Shown: in pieces, positions 9,091 through 18,946 of the stretch
Position numbering within the stretch: position 1 is the first letter of the stretch
How the letters are laid out: each line of letters opens with the position of its first letter
Assembly: GCF_021568315.1 (NCBI RefSeq)
Contig: NZ_JAKGSI010000001.1
Coordinates: 248,001 to 312,000 of the forward strand
DNA length: 64,000 bases
DNA from: Corynebacterium uropygiale
GTDB taxonomy: Bacteria > Actinomycetota > Actinomycetes > Mycobacteriales > Mycobacteriaceae
Direction: 5' to 3'
Position numbers and translations under genes: made by a program
The notes under the pieces: model-generated
Database searches by the model: none
What the model was told of the DNA's origin: nothing
What the model saw: the letters and a program-made list of their open reading frames with translations, nothing else

Positions 9091-10806
9091 CTATTTCTGC
9101 TTCTTGAGGATCTCCATGAGCTGCTCGTGGACCTCGCGCCGGCGAATCTTGCCGAGCTGATCCTGGGCCAGCTCCTCGAAGTGGTAGAAGGTGCGCGGCA
9201 CCTTGTACCGGGTGAGGCGCTCGCGGCAGTACTCCTTGAGCCCCTCGGGATCGAGCGCCGCGCCCTCGTTGAGGGTGATGCAGGCAACGACGTCCTCGGA
9301 GCCATCGTGGGCGCGCGGCCGGCCGACGACGGCCACCTCACGAATGTCCGGGTGGGAGCGCACGGCCTCTTCGACCTCGGCGGGGTAGACGTTGAACCCG
9401 CCGGTGATGATGACCTCCTTGATGCGGGCGACGAGCCGGATGAAGCCGTCCGGCTCCATGACCCCGACGTCGCCGGTGCGGTACCAGCCGTCGACAAAGG
9501 ACTTCTCCGTGGCCTCGGGGTTGTTGAGGTAGCCGCTGAAGACCTGGGGGCCGCGGACGAGGATCTCGCCCTCCTGGCCGTCGGGCCTGATCTCGGTGGG
9601 GTCCTCCGGGTTGACGATCTTCACTTCCGTGTCCGGGAAGGGGATGCCCACATAGCCGGGGCGGCGGTCCGTGCTCATAGGGTTGCCGACGATGATGGGC
9701 GAGCACTCGGTGAGGCCATAGCCCTCGACGAGCAGCCCGTTCGTGGCGTTCTCCCAGCGCTCGACGGTGCGGGCGGGGAGCGTCGAGGCGCCGCTGAAGG
9801 AGTTGCGGATGCCCTTGATCTTGATGTTCTGCTTCTCGGCGGCGTCGACGATCTTCTCGTAGAGCGTCGGCACGCCGGGGACCCACGTGGGGGTGTCCTT
9901 CTTCAGGCTGTTGATGATGAGGTCCACGCGCGGGGTGGGAAGGAGGATGAGCTCGCCGCCGATGAGCATGGAGAGAGTGGCGAGCATCGTCATGCCATAG
10001 GCGTGGAAGAGGGGGAGCGCTGCGAGGCACTTCTCCACCTCATCACCCAGCCCCTTCACCCAGGCTGTGCCCTGGAGGATGTTGGCGTAGAGGTTGCCGT
10101 GGCTGAGCATGGCGCCCTTGGGGGTGCCGGTGGTTCCCGAGGTGTAGAGAATGAGGGCCGTGGTCTGCTTGGTGACCGGGGTGGCGGGGGCGAGAGTCTC
10201 GCCGTCGCCGCCAATCGCGGAGGAGAGCAGCACCTCCCAGGGCACGGTGTTGGGGGCGGGGGCGGTGAGGGAGTCCCGCGTCTTGCGCAGCATGGGCAGC
10301 GGCAGCTTGAGGGCCAGCTGCTTGGTCCGCGGCATGGCCTCCACCATGTTGACGGAGACAATGGTCTCGAGGGGCGTGCTGTCCCGGAGGGTGTCGAGCA
10401 TGGCCGCCGACTTGTCCCAGCAGATCGCCACCCGCGCGCCGTGGTCGTTGTAGAGGCCGCGGAGCTCGTGGGCGGTGTAGAGGGGGTTGTGCTCGACGAC
10501 GGTCGCCCCGAGGTTAAGCACCGCCCAGAAGGCGATGATGTGCTGGGGGCAGTTGGGGAGCATGATGGCCACCGGGTCTCCGGGGCGAACGCCGAAGGCG
10601 CGCAGGCCTGCGGCGCAGCGGCGCACCTGCTTATCGAGCTCGGAGTAGGAAAGGGTGCGGCCGAAGAAGTTCGTCGCCGTCCTGGAGGGGTAGGTGGAGA
10701 TGGTCTCCTTGTAGATGTCCAGCAGTGTGGTCTCCCCGTAGTCCAGGTGATGGGGGGTGTGACTGGTGTAGTGCTGGAGCCAGGCTTGGGTTTCTAGTGC
10801 GGACAC
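9091..10806 (-). CDS. fadD: Long-chain fatty-acid--CoA ligase
   Basis: A 571-residue acyl-adenylate-forming enzyme that activates fatty acids to acyl-CoA with ATP. The AMP-binding P-loop-like motif YTSGTTGTPKGAMLSH (about residues 219-234), YGLTECSP, the hinge motif YRTGDVG with catalytic Asp, GGFNVYPAEVE and the C-terminal Lys in LGKIRRRE are all visible, so it looks active. The start is GTG 10806 with an upstream GGAAGG Shine-Dalgarno, so unlike several neighbours it has a normal leader. It is divergent from mshA, with 91 bases between, and convergent with murB. Chain-length specificity cannot be read from sequence. Confidence 0.92.
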   Translation of the reverse strand: MSALETQAWLQHYTSHTPHHLDYGETTLLDIYKETISTYPSRTATNFFGRTLSYSELDKQVRRCAAGLRAFGVRPGDPVAIMLPNCPQHIIAFWAVLNLGATVVEHNPLYTAHELRGLYNDHGARVAICWDKSAAMLDTLRDSTPLETIVSVNMVEAMPRTKQLALKLPLPMLRKTRDSLTAPAPNTVPWEVLLSSAIGGDGETLAPATPVTKQTTALILYTSGTTGTPKGAMLSHGNLYANILQGTAWVKGLGDEVEKCLAALPLFHAYGMTMLATLSMLIGGELILLPTPRVDLIINSLKKDTPTWVPGVPTLYEKIVDAAEKQNIKIKGIRNSFSGASTLPARTVERWENATNGLLVEGYGLTECSPIIVGNPMSTDRRPGYVGIPFPDTEVKIVNPEDPTEIRPDGQEGEILVRGPQVFSGYLNNPEATEKSFVDGWYRTGDVGVMEPDGFIRLVARIKEVIITGGFNVYPAEVEEAVRSHPDIREVAVVGRPRAHDGSEDVVACITLNEGAALDPEGLKEYCRERLTRYKVPRTFYHFEELAQDQLGKIRRREVHEQLMEILKKQK

Positions 10807-10885
10807 GGGATCCTTCCCACTCTCTTACGGTGCAGTAAGTTACAGGGTCGTAGCATAGCATGGATGCCACGCTCCCACACGACTC

Positions 10886-10891
10886 TAGGAT
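10886..10891 (+). promoter_or_regulatory. -10 element of leaderless mshA
   Basis: TAGGAT lies six bases before the mshA ATG, and no Shine-Dalgarno is present between them. Transcription is expected to start at the A of the start codon. Confidence 0.5.
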
Positions 10892-10897
10892 GGCCCT

Positions 10898-12169
10898 ATG
10901 CGCGTTGCCATGATCTCCCTGCACACCTCGCCTCTCCACCAGCCCGGAAGCGGCGATGCCGGGGGGATGAACGTCTATGTACTGCAGACCGCCAGGCATT
11001 TGGCCCGCCGGGGCGTGGCCGTGGATATTTTCACTCGCGCCACCCGCATGGGCCAGGGGGAGATCGTGGAGGTGGAGCCGAACCTCCGCGTGATTAACAT
11101 CATCGCCGGCCCCTACGAGGGGCTGGCCAAGGAAGCGCTGCCCACGCAGCTCGCCGCCTTCGCCGGGGGGATGCTCCAGTGGGAACACTGCCACGACGTC
11201 TCCTATGACCTCATCCACTCCCACTATTGGCTCTCGGGGCAGGTGGGCTGGCTCCTCCGCGATGTGTGGAAGGTCCCGCTCGTCCACACCGCGCACACCT
11301 TGGCCGCGGTGAAGAACGCCCACCGCAGCGCCGAGGACACACCCGAGTCGGAGGCGCGGCGGATCTGCGAGCAGCAGCTCGTCGACAACGCGGATGTGCT
11401 CGTCGTCAATACGGATCAGGAGCGGGCGGACCTCGTCGAGCACTATGACGCCGACGAGTCCATCATCCGCGTCATCCCCCCGGGCGCGGACACGGAGCTC
11501 TTCACCCCGGGCAGCGATCGTGCGACCGAGCGCACCCGCCGCGAGCTGGGCATTCCGCTGCACGCCAAGGTCATCGCCTTCGTGGGCCGGCTGCAGACCT
11601 TCAAGGGGCCGCAGGTGCTTATCCGCGCGACGGCGGAGCTCATGCGCAGGGATCCGGGGCGCGCCCTGTGCGTCGTCATCTGTGGCGGGCCCTCGGGGCA
11701 GCACGCCACCCCGGAGGAGTATGCGCAGCTGGCCCGCGAGCTCGGGGTGGAGCGGCGCATTCGCTTCCTCAATCCGCGCCCCCCGCAGGAGCTCGTGGCG
11801 CTGTATCAGGCGGCGGACATCGTGGCCGTGCCGAGTTATAACGAGTCCTTCGGGCTTGTCGCCATCGAGGCGCAGGCCAGCGGCACGCCGGTGGTCGCGG
11901 CCCGGGTGGGTGGGCTGCCGCTCGCCGTCGCCGAGGGGGAGACGGGGATCCTCGTCGACGGCCACGAGCCGGAGGCGTGGGCCGATGCCCTGGGCACGCT
12001 CCTCGACGACGACGAGACGCGCATCGCCATGGGAGAAGCCGCCGTCCGCCGGGCGGCCTCCTTCTCCTGGTGCGCTGCGGCCGAGCGCCTCGAGGAGCTC
12101 TACGAGGATGCGCTCTCCGTCGGGGTGGCCGACTGCCCCCAGCGCTTCGCCAGCGGGAAGGAGCGCTGA
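10898..12169 (+). CDS. mshA: D-inositol-3-phosphate glycosyltransferase MshA
   Basis: MshA transfers GlcNAc from UDP-GlcNAc to 1D-myo-inositol 3-phosphate, the first step of mycothiol synthesis. The 423-residue GT-B (family 4) enzyme has the N-terminal signature [10 protein letters not shown] (about residues 22-31), which binds inositol phosphate and nucleotide, and the C-terminal donor motif [19 protein letters not shown] with its EX7E Glu pair. The start ATG follows a TAGGAT element by six bases. The following gene is gpmA, as in other mycolata. Nothing unusual was seen. Confidence 0.95.
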   Translation: MRVAMISLHTSPLHQPGSGDAGGMNVYVLQTARHLARRGVAVDIFTRATRMGQGEIVEVEPNLRVINIIAGPYEGLAKEALPTQLAAFAGGMLQWEHCHDVSYDLIHSHYWLSGQVGWLLRDVWKVPLVHTAHTLAAVKNAHRSAEDTPESEARRICEQQLVDNADVLVVNTDQERADLVEHYDADESIIRVIPPGADTELFTPGSDRATERTRRELGIPLHAKVIAFVGRLQTFKGPQVLIRATAELMRRDPGRALCVVICGGPSGQHATPEEYAQLARELGVERRIRFLNPRPPQELVALYQAADIVAVPSYNESFGLVAIEAQASGTPVVAARVGGLPLAVAEGETGILVDGHEPEAWADALGTLLDDDETRIAMGEAAVRRAASFSWCAAAERLEELYEDALSVGVADCPQRFASGKER

Positions 12170-12209
12170 GTCACACCGCTCCCACCAGGACCGGATCCGG
12201 GGCGGCTGG

Positions 12210-12215
12210 CATAAT
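12210..12215 (+). promoter_or_regulatory. -10 element of leaderless gpmA
   Basis: CATAAT, five of six bases like TATAAT, lies seven bases before the gpmA ATG, with no Shine-Dalgarno at the usual distance. Confidence 0.5.
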
Positions 12216-12222
12216 AGGACCC

Positions 12223-12969
12223 ATGAGTAATGGACAGCTAATTCTTCTGCGCCATGGCCAGAGCGAATGGAATGCGTCGAACCAGTTCACCGGGTGGGTG
12301 GACGTTGATCTCACGGAGAAGGGCCAAGAGGAGGCTCGCCGGGGTGGCGAGCTGCTCAAGGAGTCCGGCATTGAGCCGTCGGTGCTCTACACCTCCCTCC
12401 TGCGTCGCGCGATCAAGACCGCGAACATCGCGCTGGATGTGGCCGACCGTCACTGGATCCCCGTTGTGCGCGACTGGCGCCTCAACGAGCGCCACTACGG
12501 CGCCCTCCAGGGCCTGAATAAGGCGGAGACCAAGGACAAGTACGGCGAAGAGCAGTTCATGGAGTGGCGCCGTTCCTACGGCACCCCGCCGCCCGAGCTC
12601 GACGATGACAACGAGTTCAGCCAGGCCCACGACCCGCGCTACGCCGACCTCGACACCGTCCCGAAGACCGAGTGCCTCAAGGACGTCGTCGCCCGCCTCG
12701 TGCCCTACTTCGAGGAGGAGATCCTCCCCCGAGTGAAGAGGGGCGAGACCGTGCTCATCGCGGCCCACGGTAACTCCCTGCGCGCCCTCGTCAAGCACCT
12801 GGACAACATCTCCGACGAGGACATCGCCGGCCTCAACATCCCCACCGGCATCCCGCTCCTCTACGAGCTCGATGCCGAAGGGAAGGTCCTCAACCCCGGT
12901 GGCCGCTACCTCGATCCCGAGGCCGCTGCCGCCGGCGCCGCTGCTGTGGCTGCCCAGGGCAATAAGTGA
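12223..12969 (+). CDS. gpmA: 2,3-bisphosphoglycerate-dependent phosphoglycerate mutase
   Basis: GpmA interconverts 3- and 2-phosphoglycerate in glycolysis and gluconeogenesis through a phosphohistidine. The 248-residue protein has the catalytic LRHGQSEWN (phospho-acceptor His, about residue 11), the substrate-binding [12 protein letters not shown] and the second catalytic His in [17 protein letters not shown] 12223 is chosen because the family signature begins within ten residues and CATAAT lies seven bases upstream; the longer in-frame extension overlaps mshA. The stop overlaps the senX3 GTG (GTGA), linking glycolytic gpm with the two-component system in one operon, as in M. tuberculosis. 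Confidence 0.96.
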   Translation: MSNGQLILLRHGQSEWNASNQFTGWVDVDLTEKGQEEARRGGELLKESGIEPSVLYTSLLRRAIKTANIALDVADRHWIPVVRDWRLNERHYGALQGLNKAETKDKYGEEQFMEWRRSYGTPPPELDDDNEFSQAHDPRYADLDTVPKTECLKDVVARLVPYFEEEILPRVKRGETVLIAAHGNSLRALVKHLDNISDEDIAGLNIPTGIPLLYELDAEGKVLNPGGRYLDPEAAAAGAAAVAAQGNK

Positions 12970-14207
12970 GTGTGTCACCTCTTCTCGCCTTCGTCCTGGG
13001 GGCCCTCCTCGCTGGAGTAGGCTACCGGGCCTATCGGGCGCTCGCTGAGCGCCTGCGCCGTTTCCGTTCCTCGGAAACGCTGGCGAGAAATGAGGTGACG
13101 ACGGTCAGCCAGGTCCTGCACCTGGCCATCCAAGGATCACCCACCGGAATCACGGTCATTGACCGCTCCGGTGAGGTGATCTTGTCGAATCCGCACGCCC
13201 ACGGCATGGGCGTGGTCCACGAGCGCACGCTCAACCCCGAGGTGAGAGCGTGCGCTGACCTGGTCTTTGAGGACCAGGAGACGCGATCGCTTGACCTGCG
13301 GGCGCCCACCCGCCGCCCGGGGGCGCTCGTCACGGCGGTCACGGCCGTCATCAAGCCTCTTACCCTCGTCGATGATCGATTCGTCATCATCTACGCCACC
13401 GATGAGTCCGAGAACGTGCGTATGGAGGCGGCGCGCCGGGACTTCGTCGCGAATGTCTCCCACGAGCTCAAGACGCCCGTCGGCGGGATGGCCCTGCTGG
13501 CGGAGGCCGTCGTCGAGGCCGCCGATGACCCCGAGCAGGTCGAATACTTCGGCGGGCGCCTCCACAAGGAGGCCCACCGGCTGGCCGACATGATCAACGA
13601 GCTCATCGCGCTGTCCAAGCTGCAGGGGGCGGAGGCGCTCCCCGACATGGAGCCCGTGGCAGTGGGGGACATTATCGACGAGGCCTTCGCGCGCAACCAG
13701 CTTGCCGCGGAGAACGCGGGCATCACGCTCATCAAGGGCAAGGATCGGGGTGTGCAGGTCATGGGGGATAAGGCGCTGCTCACCACGGCGCTGACGAACC
13801 TCGTGAGCAATGCGATTAACTACTCGCCCAACGCGATGCCGGTGTCCGTCTCGCAGAAGATCGGGAAGGACGGCACGGTCCTCATTCGTGTGACGGACCG
13901 GGGCATCGGGATCAGCCCGGAAAACCAGAAGCGCGTCTTCGAGCGCTTCTTCCGCGTGGATAAGGCCCGCTCGCGCTCGACCGGGGGCACGGGGCTGGGC
14001 CTGGCGATCGTCAAGCATGTCGTCGCGAACCACGGGGGCACCATTTCACTGTGGTCCCGGCTGGGAACGGGATCCACGTTTACTATTGAGCTTCCTATCC
14101 ACCATCCGGAGGACGCGCCGGAGGCCGAGAGCACCGAGGAGGACTCGGCCTCACCTATCCGCAAGGCGGTCTCGCGGGTCACTCCACGGCGAAAGGATAA
14201 AAACTAG
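12966..14207 (+). CDS. senX3: Sensor histidine kinase, SenX3 type
   Basis: A 413-residue membrane-linked histidine kinase, partner of the adjacent RegX3-type regulator; in M. tuberculosis this pair responds to phosphate limitation. One N-terminal hydrophobic helix (residues 5-20) is followed by a PAS-like domain (about 50-150), a HisKA domain with phospho-acceptor H166 in NVSHELKTP, and a HATPase domain with N-box NAINYSP, G1 box DRGIGISPE and G2 box [12 protein letters not shown]. The acidic and basic C-terminal tail is variable. GTG 12966 overlaps the gpmA stop by four bases; a second in-frame GTG lies two codons later. The ligand or stimulus cannot be told from sequence. Confidence 0.92.
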   Translation: MSVSPLLAFVLGALLAGVGYRAYRALAERLRRFRSSETLARNEVTTVSQVLHLAIQGSPTGITVIDRSGEVILSNPHAHGMGVVHERTLNPEVRACADLVFEDQETRSLDLRAPTRRPGALVTAVTAVIKPLTLVDDRFVIIYATDESENVRMEAARRDFVANVSHELKTPVGGMALLAEAVVEAADDPEQVEYFGGRLHKEAHRLADMINELIALSKLQGAEALPDMEPVAVGDIIDEAFARNQLAAENAGITLIKGKDRGVQVMGDKALLTTALTNLVSNAINYSPNAMPVSVSQKIGKDGTVLIRVTDRGIGISPENQKRVFERFFRVDKARSRSTGGTGLGLAIVKHVVANHGGTISLWSRLGTGSTFTIELPIHHPEDAPEAESTEEDSASPIRKAVSRVTPRRKDKN

Positions 14208-14209
14208 CC

Positions 14210-14902
14210 ATGACCACCATTTTGATCGTTGAGGACGAGGAGTCGCTGGCCGATCCGCTCGCGTTCCTGCTGCGCAAGGAGGGTTTTTCCACGCTCATCG
14301 CGGGTGATGGCGCGACGGCCCTCGAGATGTTCACCCGCCACTCCGTGGACATTGTGCTGCTCGACCTCATGCTGCCCGGCATGTCGGGCACCGAGGTGTG
14401 TAAGCGGCTGAGGGAGATGTCCTCCGTGCCGGTCATCATGGTGACCGCGCGCGATTCGGAGATCGACAAGGTGGTGGGCCTCGAACTCGGTGCGGATGAC
14501 TATGTGACCAAGCCGTATTCCTCGCGGGAGCTCATCGCCCGCATTCGCGCCGTGCTCCGCCGGGGTGCGGACACCGATCACGAGGGCGCGGAGGACGACG
14601 GCAACATCCTCACCGGCGGCCCCGTGCGGATGGACGTCGAGCGGCACATCGTCACCGTGGACGGCGAGCCCGTCGCCATGCCGCTCAAGGAGTTCAGCCT
14701 CCTGGAATACCTGCTGCTCAACTCCGGTCGGGTGCTCACCCGCGGGCAGCTCATCGACCGGGTGTGGGGCACCGACTACGTGGGGGACACCAAGACCCTC
14801 GACGTCCACGTCAAGCGGCTGCGCTCCAAGATTGAGCCCGAGCCCTCGAAGCCGCGCTTCCTCGTCACCGTGCGCGGCCTGGGCTACAAGTTCGAGTCCT
14901 AG
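14210..14902 (+). CDS. regX3: DNA-binding response regulator, RegX3 type
   Basis: A 230-residue OmpR/PhoB-family response regulator. The receiver domain has the acidic pair near residues 8-10, the phospho-acceptor D52 in LLDLMLPG and the conserved Lys in VTKPYSS. The C-terminal winged helix ends in FLVTVRGLGYKFE, the typical family finish. It begins two bases after the senX3 stop, so kinase and regulator are co-translated. It converges with the cysteine-rich gene at 14906 with only three bases between stops and no terminator hairpin visible in that gap. Confidence 0.95.
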   Translation: MTTILIVEDEESLADPLAFLLRKEGFSTLIAGDGATALEMFTRHSVDIVLLDLMLPGMSGTEVCKRLREMSSVPVIMVTARDSEIDKVVGLELGADDYVTKPYSSRELIARIRAVLRRGADTDHEGAEDDGNILTGGPVRMDVERHIVTVDGEPVAMPLKEFSLLEYLLLNSGRVLTRGQLIDRVWGTDYVGDTKTLDVHVKRLRSKIEPEPSKPRFLVTVRGLGYKFES

Positions 14903-14905
14903 TCC

Positions 14906-15823
14906 TTAGTCCTCGCGGGGCGGGCGCTCCTGGGCGGCCGCCGTCGCCGGATGCACCTGGCCGGGGTAGTGGCACTCGGCGCGGCGGCGCAGGTGTCGGG
15001 CGAGGATGTCATAGGCGGCATCGCCCATGATGGCGCGGAGCTCTGCCTCCTGCGTTTGCCACACGGGGAGGGGGTCGGTGTGGCAGGCCGGGTCCGCGGA
15101 GCAGTACCAATCAAAGTCCTCGCCGCCCGCGCCCCAGCCGCGGCGGTCATATTCGCCGATGGTCGTCCGCAGGATCTCCGAGCCGTCGGGGCGCTCCTCC
15201 CACTCGTCGTGGCGGCGCAGCGGCACCTGCCAGCACACCTCCGGCTTCACGACGGTGAGCTCCTCTCCCTCCGCGACGGCCCACTGGTGCAGGGCGCAGC
15301 CCGTGCCGCTCGGCCAGCCGCGGCGGTTGGCGAAGATGCAGGCGCCGTCGACCACCCGCGTCTTCAGCGCGGGCTCCATCTCCCCGTCATCGCCCTCGAG
15401 CTCATCCCAGACGAGCCACGGCTCCGGCGCGATCGACTGGTTCTCCTCTAATTCCTCCGCCGGCGCAGGCGTGAGCCCGACGTCTCGGTACTGCCAAAAC
15501 TCGGCCGGCATGCGGGCGACGGCGTCGCTGAGCTGGGCGTGATCCTCCTCGTCGGCGAGGTAGGCCCCGTGCACGCAACAGCCGACCTCGGGGAGGGTGG
15601 CGTCGATTCCCGGGCAGCGCGGGGTGCCAAACTGGCAGCGCCAGTGGGATTCGAGCCAGGTGAGATCGATGCTGTAGAGGCGCTCGGGGTCCTCGGGATC
15701 AAAGAATTCGAACCACTCGCGCGGGTGATCGGGCGGCAGCTCCCGCCCGCTCGCGATGGAACGGCCCGCGGGGGAGTGGCGGGGGAATCCCAGCGGGACG
15801 GGGGCGGATGATGGGTGATTCAC
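14906..15823 (-). CDS. Conserved cysteine-rich protein (Rv0495c-like)
   Basis: A 305-residue actinobacterial conserved protein found next to ppx, as Rv0495c is in M. tuberculosis; its function is unknown. Ten cysteines are spread in short clusters: C63 and C70 in [10 protein letters not shown], the pair C82/C83 in GCCVHG, C162, C176 (GCALH), C197, C241 and C247 in WYCSADPAC, and one near residue 273. The GCC and GCALH pieces recall the YkgJ-type zinc or iron-sulfur binding family, so metal binding is plausible. No signal peptide is visible, so it should be cytoplasmic. The GTG start lies eight bases from a TAGCGT element and diverges from ppx. Confidence 0.7.
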   Translation of the reverse strand: MNHPSSAPVPLGFPRHSPAGRSIASGRELPPDHPREWFEFFDPEDPERLYSIDLTWLESHWRCQFGTPRCPGIDATLPEVGCCVHGAYLADEEDHAQLSDAVARMPAEFWQYRDVGLTPAPAEELEENQSIAPEPWLVWDELEGDDGEMEPALKTRVVDGACIFANRRGWPSGTGCALHQWAVAEGEELTVVKPEVCWQVPLRRHDEWEERPDGSEILRTTIGEYDRRGWGAGGEDFDWYCSADPACHTDPLPVWQTQEAELRAIMGDAAYDILARHLRRRAECHYPGQVHPATAAAQERPPRED

Positions 15824-15831
15824 ACTTGGAC

Positions 15832-15837
15832 ACGCTA
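15832..15837 (-). promoter_or_regulatory. -10 element of the Rv0495c-like gene
   Basis: On the - strand TAGCGT lies eight bases before the GTG start of the cysteine-rich gene. It is seven bases from the divergent ppx -10, and the whole intergenic region is 33 bases. Confidence 0.4.
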
Positions 15838-15844
15838 GACCGTC

Positions 15845-15850
15845 TACCCT
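15845..15850 (+). promoter_or_regulatory. -10 element of leaderless ppx
   Basis: TACCCT lies six bases before the ppx GTG. AAAGG in the gap is too close to act as a normal Shine-Dalgarno. Confidence 0.45.
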
Positions 15851-15856
15851 AAAGGT

Positions 15857-16831
15857 GTGCGAATAGGTGTATTAGATGTGGGCAGCAACACTGTTCACCT
15901 GGTGGCCGTCGATGCCCGCCCCGGTGGACACCCCACCCCGATGAGCGATTGGAAGACATCGCTGCGGCTCGTGGAGCTCACCGATAAGAAGGGTGCCATC
16001 CACGACAAGGGGATCAAGAAGCTCACCGCCGCGGTGACAGAGGCCCATGATTTGGCCTCGACGCTCGGATGCGCGGAGCTCATCGCCTTCGCGACCTCCG
16101 CCGTCCGGTCCGCGACGAACTCCCAGGAGGTCCTCGACCACATTGAGAAGGAAACCGGGGTGCGGCTGGAGGTGCTGAGCGGCGTCGACGAGGCGCGACT
16201 CACCTTCCTCGCGGTGCGCCGGTGGTACGGCTGGTCCGCCGGGCAGATCACCAACCTCGACATCGGGGGTGGCTCGCTGGAAATCTCCGCCGGCGCGGAC
16301 GAGGACCCCGAATGCGCCTTCTCCCTCGACCTGGGCGCCGGCCGCCTCACCCACCAGTGGTTCGACACCGACCCGCCCGAGCGCAAGAAGATCAAACTGC
16401 TCCGGGATTACATCGACGCGGAGCTCGTCGAGCCGGCCCGTCAGCTGCGGGCGCTGGGGGAGTCGCGGCTGGCCGTCGGCACGTCGAAGACCTTCCGCAC
16501 GCTGGCGCGCCTCACCGGGGCGGCGCCCTCCTCCGCGGGGCCGCACGTCACCCGGACGCTCACCGCGCCGGGCCTGCGCCAGCTGATAGCGTTTATCTCA
16601 CGCATGACGGCCGCCGATCGCGCCGAGCTCGAAGGCGTGAGCAGCGACCGCTCCCACCAGATCGTGGCGGGGGCACTCGTGGCGGAGGCTAGTATGCGCG
16701 CGCTGGGAATAGATAAGCTAGAGATCTGTCCGTGGGCGTTGCGCGAGGGCGTGATCCTGCGGCGGATTGACACAGGCCTCGGCGAGCCCGAGGAACAGAC
16801 AGGCACCGGACAGGAAAGGACCGGAGAATGA
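15857..16831 (+). CDS. ppx: Ppx/GppA family exopolyphosphatase
   Basis: A 324-residue ASKHA-fold phosphatase that removes terminal phosphates from polyphosphate or hydrolyses pppGpp. The N-terminal phosphate loop [12 protein letters not shown], the [11 protein letters not shown] element and the second phosphate loop [11 protein letters not shown] are visible, with the catalytic Glu expected in SGVDEARL. The length matches the short actinobacterial form (Rv0496 type), lacking the extra C-terminal domains of E. coli Ppx. GTG 15857 begins directly at the conserved motif and is preceded by TACCCT. The gene ends four bases into the next gene (ATGA overlap). Substrate choice between polyphosphate and pppGpp cannot be decided here. 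Confidence 0.9.
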   Translation: MRIGVLDVGSNTVHLVAVDARPGGHPTPMSDWKTSLRLVELTDKKGAIHDKGIKKLTAAVTEAHDLASTLGCAELIAFATSAVRSATNSQEVLDHIEKETGVRLEVLSGVDEARLTFLAVRRWYGWSAGQITNLDIGGGSLEISAGADEDPECAFSLDLGAGRLTHQWFDTDPPERKKIKLLRDYIDAELVEPARQLRALGESRLAVGTSKTFRTLARLTGAAPSSAGPHVTRTLTAPGLRQLIAFISRMTAADRAELEGVSSDRSHQIVAGALVAEASMRALGIDKLEICPWALREGVILRRIDTGLGEPEEQTGTGQERTGE

Positions 16832-17793
16832 GTGATCGACAGCTCACCGTGGCGGAACTCCTCGCCCGGGCCGGGAAAAGCGGGGAGGGCCAGGAGGCGC
16901 CCAGGCGGCGTCGGCGGCGCAGCCTCGAGGAAGGCGGCATCTCCGTCGCCGAACTCACCGGTTCCATCCCGCGGGTGAAGGAGAAGCCGGCCGACTCCCG
17001 CCACACCGATAGCCCCATCGACGGGCCCGAGGAGCCGCATACGGCCCCGCAGGCCCCGCAGGCCGCCCCGGAGGCGGTGGAGGAGGCCACGCCGGCCGAG
17101 CAGCAGAAGACCGAAGCTCCGAAGGCCGAGCCGCAGAAGGACGAGGCGCAGCCCGTCGAGCACGCCGATGCTCCCGAGCCCAAGGCCGAGGACGAGTGGG
17201 CGGAGGAGTCCGCCGTCGAGCGCACCGCGGAGAACGAGCGCGTCTCCGAGGAGGCCGTGGCCCTCGAGGCGCTCGCCTCCCGCACCGAGGCTACTGAGGC
17301 CTCCGAGGCCAGCGCCGATGCGGAGTCCGAGGAGAAGCCTGCGGAGACCCCGGCGGAGGAGCGCACGGGTGTGCTCCCGGTGGTCGAGGACGAGGCTCCC
17401 GCCGAGCGCCCGGAGGAGTCCGCGCAGCCCCAGGCCGTCGAGGAAGACGAGGAGCCGCAGTACGCCTTCTTCGATGACGAGGGCAACGAGGTCCCCCACA
17501 CCCCCGCCGAGCGCGAGGAAGAAGAGGACGAAGGCGAGGGCTCGTGGCTCGCGACGCTCGGCCTCGCGGTGGCGGGCATTGTGCTCGGCATCATCGTGTT
17601 CCTGGGCTTCCAGCGGCTCTGGGAGAGCGAGCTCAACGCCATCATCGTGGCGGTTCTGGGCCTCGCGGTGACGGGGGTCATGATGGCCGTCGTCCACGTG
17701 CTGCGGACGTCTCGCGACGGGCTGAGCATGTTCCTCGCGGCGATCGTCGGCCTCCTCATGACGTTCGGTCCGCTCCTCGTCGCGATGGCATAG
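16828..17793 (+). CDS. Rv0497-like membrane protein with long acidic linker
   Basis: A 321-residue protein conserved downstream of ppx in mycolata, function unknown. The N-terminus carries the conserved block VAELLARAGK, a run of basic residues (RRRRRRS) and ISVAELTGSIPRV. A low-complexity region rich in Glu, Ala and Pro (about residues 50-235) follows, then three hydrophobic segments at the C-terminus (about 243-262, 268-289 and 300-320). The topology suggests a cytoplasmic, intrinsically disordered N-terminal domain anchored in the membrane. Translational overlap with ppx argues for a shared operon. A terminator at 17853 closes the unit. Confidence 0.8.
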   Translation: MSDRQLTVAELLARAGKSGEGQEAPRRRRRRSLEEGGISVAELTGSIPRVKEKPADSRHTDSPIDGPEEPHTAPQAPQAAPEAVEEATPAEQQKTEAPKAEPQKDEAQPVEHADAPEPKAEDEWAEESAVERTAENERVSEEAVALEALASRTEATEASEASADAESEEKPAETPAEERTGVLPVVEDEAPAERPEESAQPQAVEEDEEPQYAFFDDEGNEVPHTPAEREEEEDEGEGSWLATLGLAVAGIVLGIIVFLGFQRLWESELNAIIVAVLGLAVTGVMMAVVHVLRTSRDGLSMFLAAIVGLLMTFGPLLVAMA

Positions 17794-17852
17794 CAGCGAC
17801 ACGGCTGCGGCACGGCAGCCGCAGGAGAGCCGCCTGCGCCGCGGCGGAGCAC

Positions 17853-17882
17853 GCCCACCGGTCTAGACTCGGTGGGCTTTTT
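17853..17882 (+). terminator. Intrinsic terminator after the ppx operon
   Basis: GCCCACCG pairs with CGGTGGGC around a nine-base loop and is followed by TTTTT (17878-17882). The proC -10 element begins only four bases later. Confidence 0.8.
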
Positions 17883-17885
17883 CGT

Positions 17886-17891
17886 TAGGGT
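17886..17891 (+). promoter_or_regulatory. -10 element of leaderless proC
   Basis: TAGGGT lies seven bases before the proC ATG, just after the T-run of the preceding terminator. Confidence 0.45.
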
Positions 17892-17898
17892 GTGGGTC

Positions 17899-18708
17899 AT
17901 GAGCACTATTGCAATTCTTGGATGCGGAAAAATTGGTGAAGCACTGGCGTCGGGGCTCGTGGCCTCCGGGGTGGAGCCTTCACGCATCACAGTGACGAAC
18001 CGCAGCGAGGAGCGCGGTGCCCAACTCAAGGAGAAGTACGGGGTGAAGGACGAGCGCGATAATGCGCACGCCGTCGAGGGGGCCGACGTCGTCTTCGTCT
18101 GCGTGAAGCCGGCGCAGGTGGGGGCCGTGCTCTCGGAGATCTCCTCCGCCCTCGATGAGAACGACGAAGACACCACGGTGGTGTCCATGGCGGCGGGGGT
18201 GACCATCGCGGAGATGGAGGATGCGCTGTCCGCCGGCACGCCCGTCGTGCGCTGCATGCCGAACACGCCGATGCTCGTGGGCGCGGGCATGAACGCCATG
18301 GCCCGGGGGCGCTATGCCAATGATGAGCACGTCGAGCGGGTAACGGAGCTGCTCTCTGCCGTCGGCGATGTCCTCCTCCTCGAGGAGAAGCAGATGGACG
18401 CCGCGGGCGCGCTCGCGGGTTCCTCCCCGGCCTACATCTTCCTCATGGCGGAGGCCATGATCGACGCCGGTGTGGAACAGGGCCTTACCCGGGCGCAGGC
18501 GGAGAAGCTCGTGACGGCCGCGATTGCCGGCTCCGGTCGGATGCTGCGGGAGTCCGGGGATGATCCGGTCACCTTGCGCGCCAACGTCTCCTCCCCGGGC
18601 GGCACGACGGTGGCCGCCCTCCGCGAGTTCGAGGAGTCCGGCTTCCGCGGGATGGTCTTCCGCGCGATCGCCACGTGCACGGAGAAGGCCTCGACGCTCT
18701 CCAAGTAG
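17899..18708 (+). CDS. proC: Pyrroline-5-carboxylate reductase
   Basis: ProC reduces 1-pyrroline-5-carboxylate to L-proline with NAD(P)H, the last step of proline synthesis. The 269-residue protein has an N-terminal Rossmann motif ILGCGKIGEAL (residues 5-15), the central CMPNTPMLVGAG and the C-terminal dimerisation signature GSSPAYIF through GLTRAQAEKLV, with the final ANVSSPGGTT block. ATG 17899 starts the Rossmann strand directly and follows TAGGGT by seven bases; an upstream in-frame codon would lie inside the terminator. It appears monocistronic. Confidence 0.95.
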   Translation: MSTIAILGCGKIGEALASGLVASGVEPSRITVTNRSEERGAQLKEKYGVKDERDNAHAVEGADVVFVCVKPAQVGAVLSEISSALDENDEDTTVVSMAAGVTIAEMEDALSAGTPVVRCMPNTPMLVGAGMNAMARGRYANDEHVERVTELLSAVGDVLLLEEKQMDAAGALAGSSPAYIFLMAEAMIDAGVEQGLTRAQAEKLVTAAIAGSGRMLRESGDDPVTLRANVSSPGGTTVAALREFEESGFRGMVFRAIATCTEKASTLSK

Positions 18709-18894
18709 GCGCGGGACTCGACGACGGTGCCCCGCCGGCCGTCACCCCGATGTGAGGGTGGCAGCCCCTGCGTGCGGGGCCGGTGTGATCCTGGTGAATT
18801 CCCGTGAGCACTGGGATTTCTGAGATGACAACCACGTAAGTCGCAGTAGTCACACTGTTCACGCTAAGCTAGTCCCGGCACGTGCGTGACCGAT

Positions 18895-18916
18895 CTGTAG
18901 GAGGGGAAGCCTACAG
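18895..18916 (+). other. Short hairpin in the 238-base gap before the BldC-like gene
   Basis: CTGTAGG pairs with CCTACAG around AGGGGAAG, ending 30 bases before the start codon. The rest of the 18709-18946 gap shows no gene. The hairpin would lie in the leader of the HTH gene if transcription starts near the TAAGCT at about 18865-18870; the role is unknown. Confidence 0.35.
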
Positions 18917-18946
18917 CGCGCCCGCTGCTGAAGGGTAAAGGTAAAT

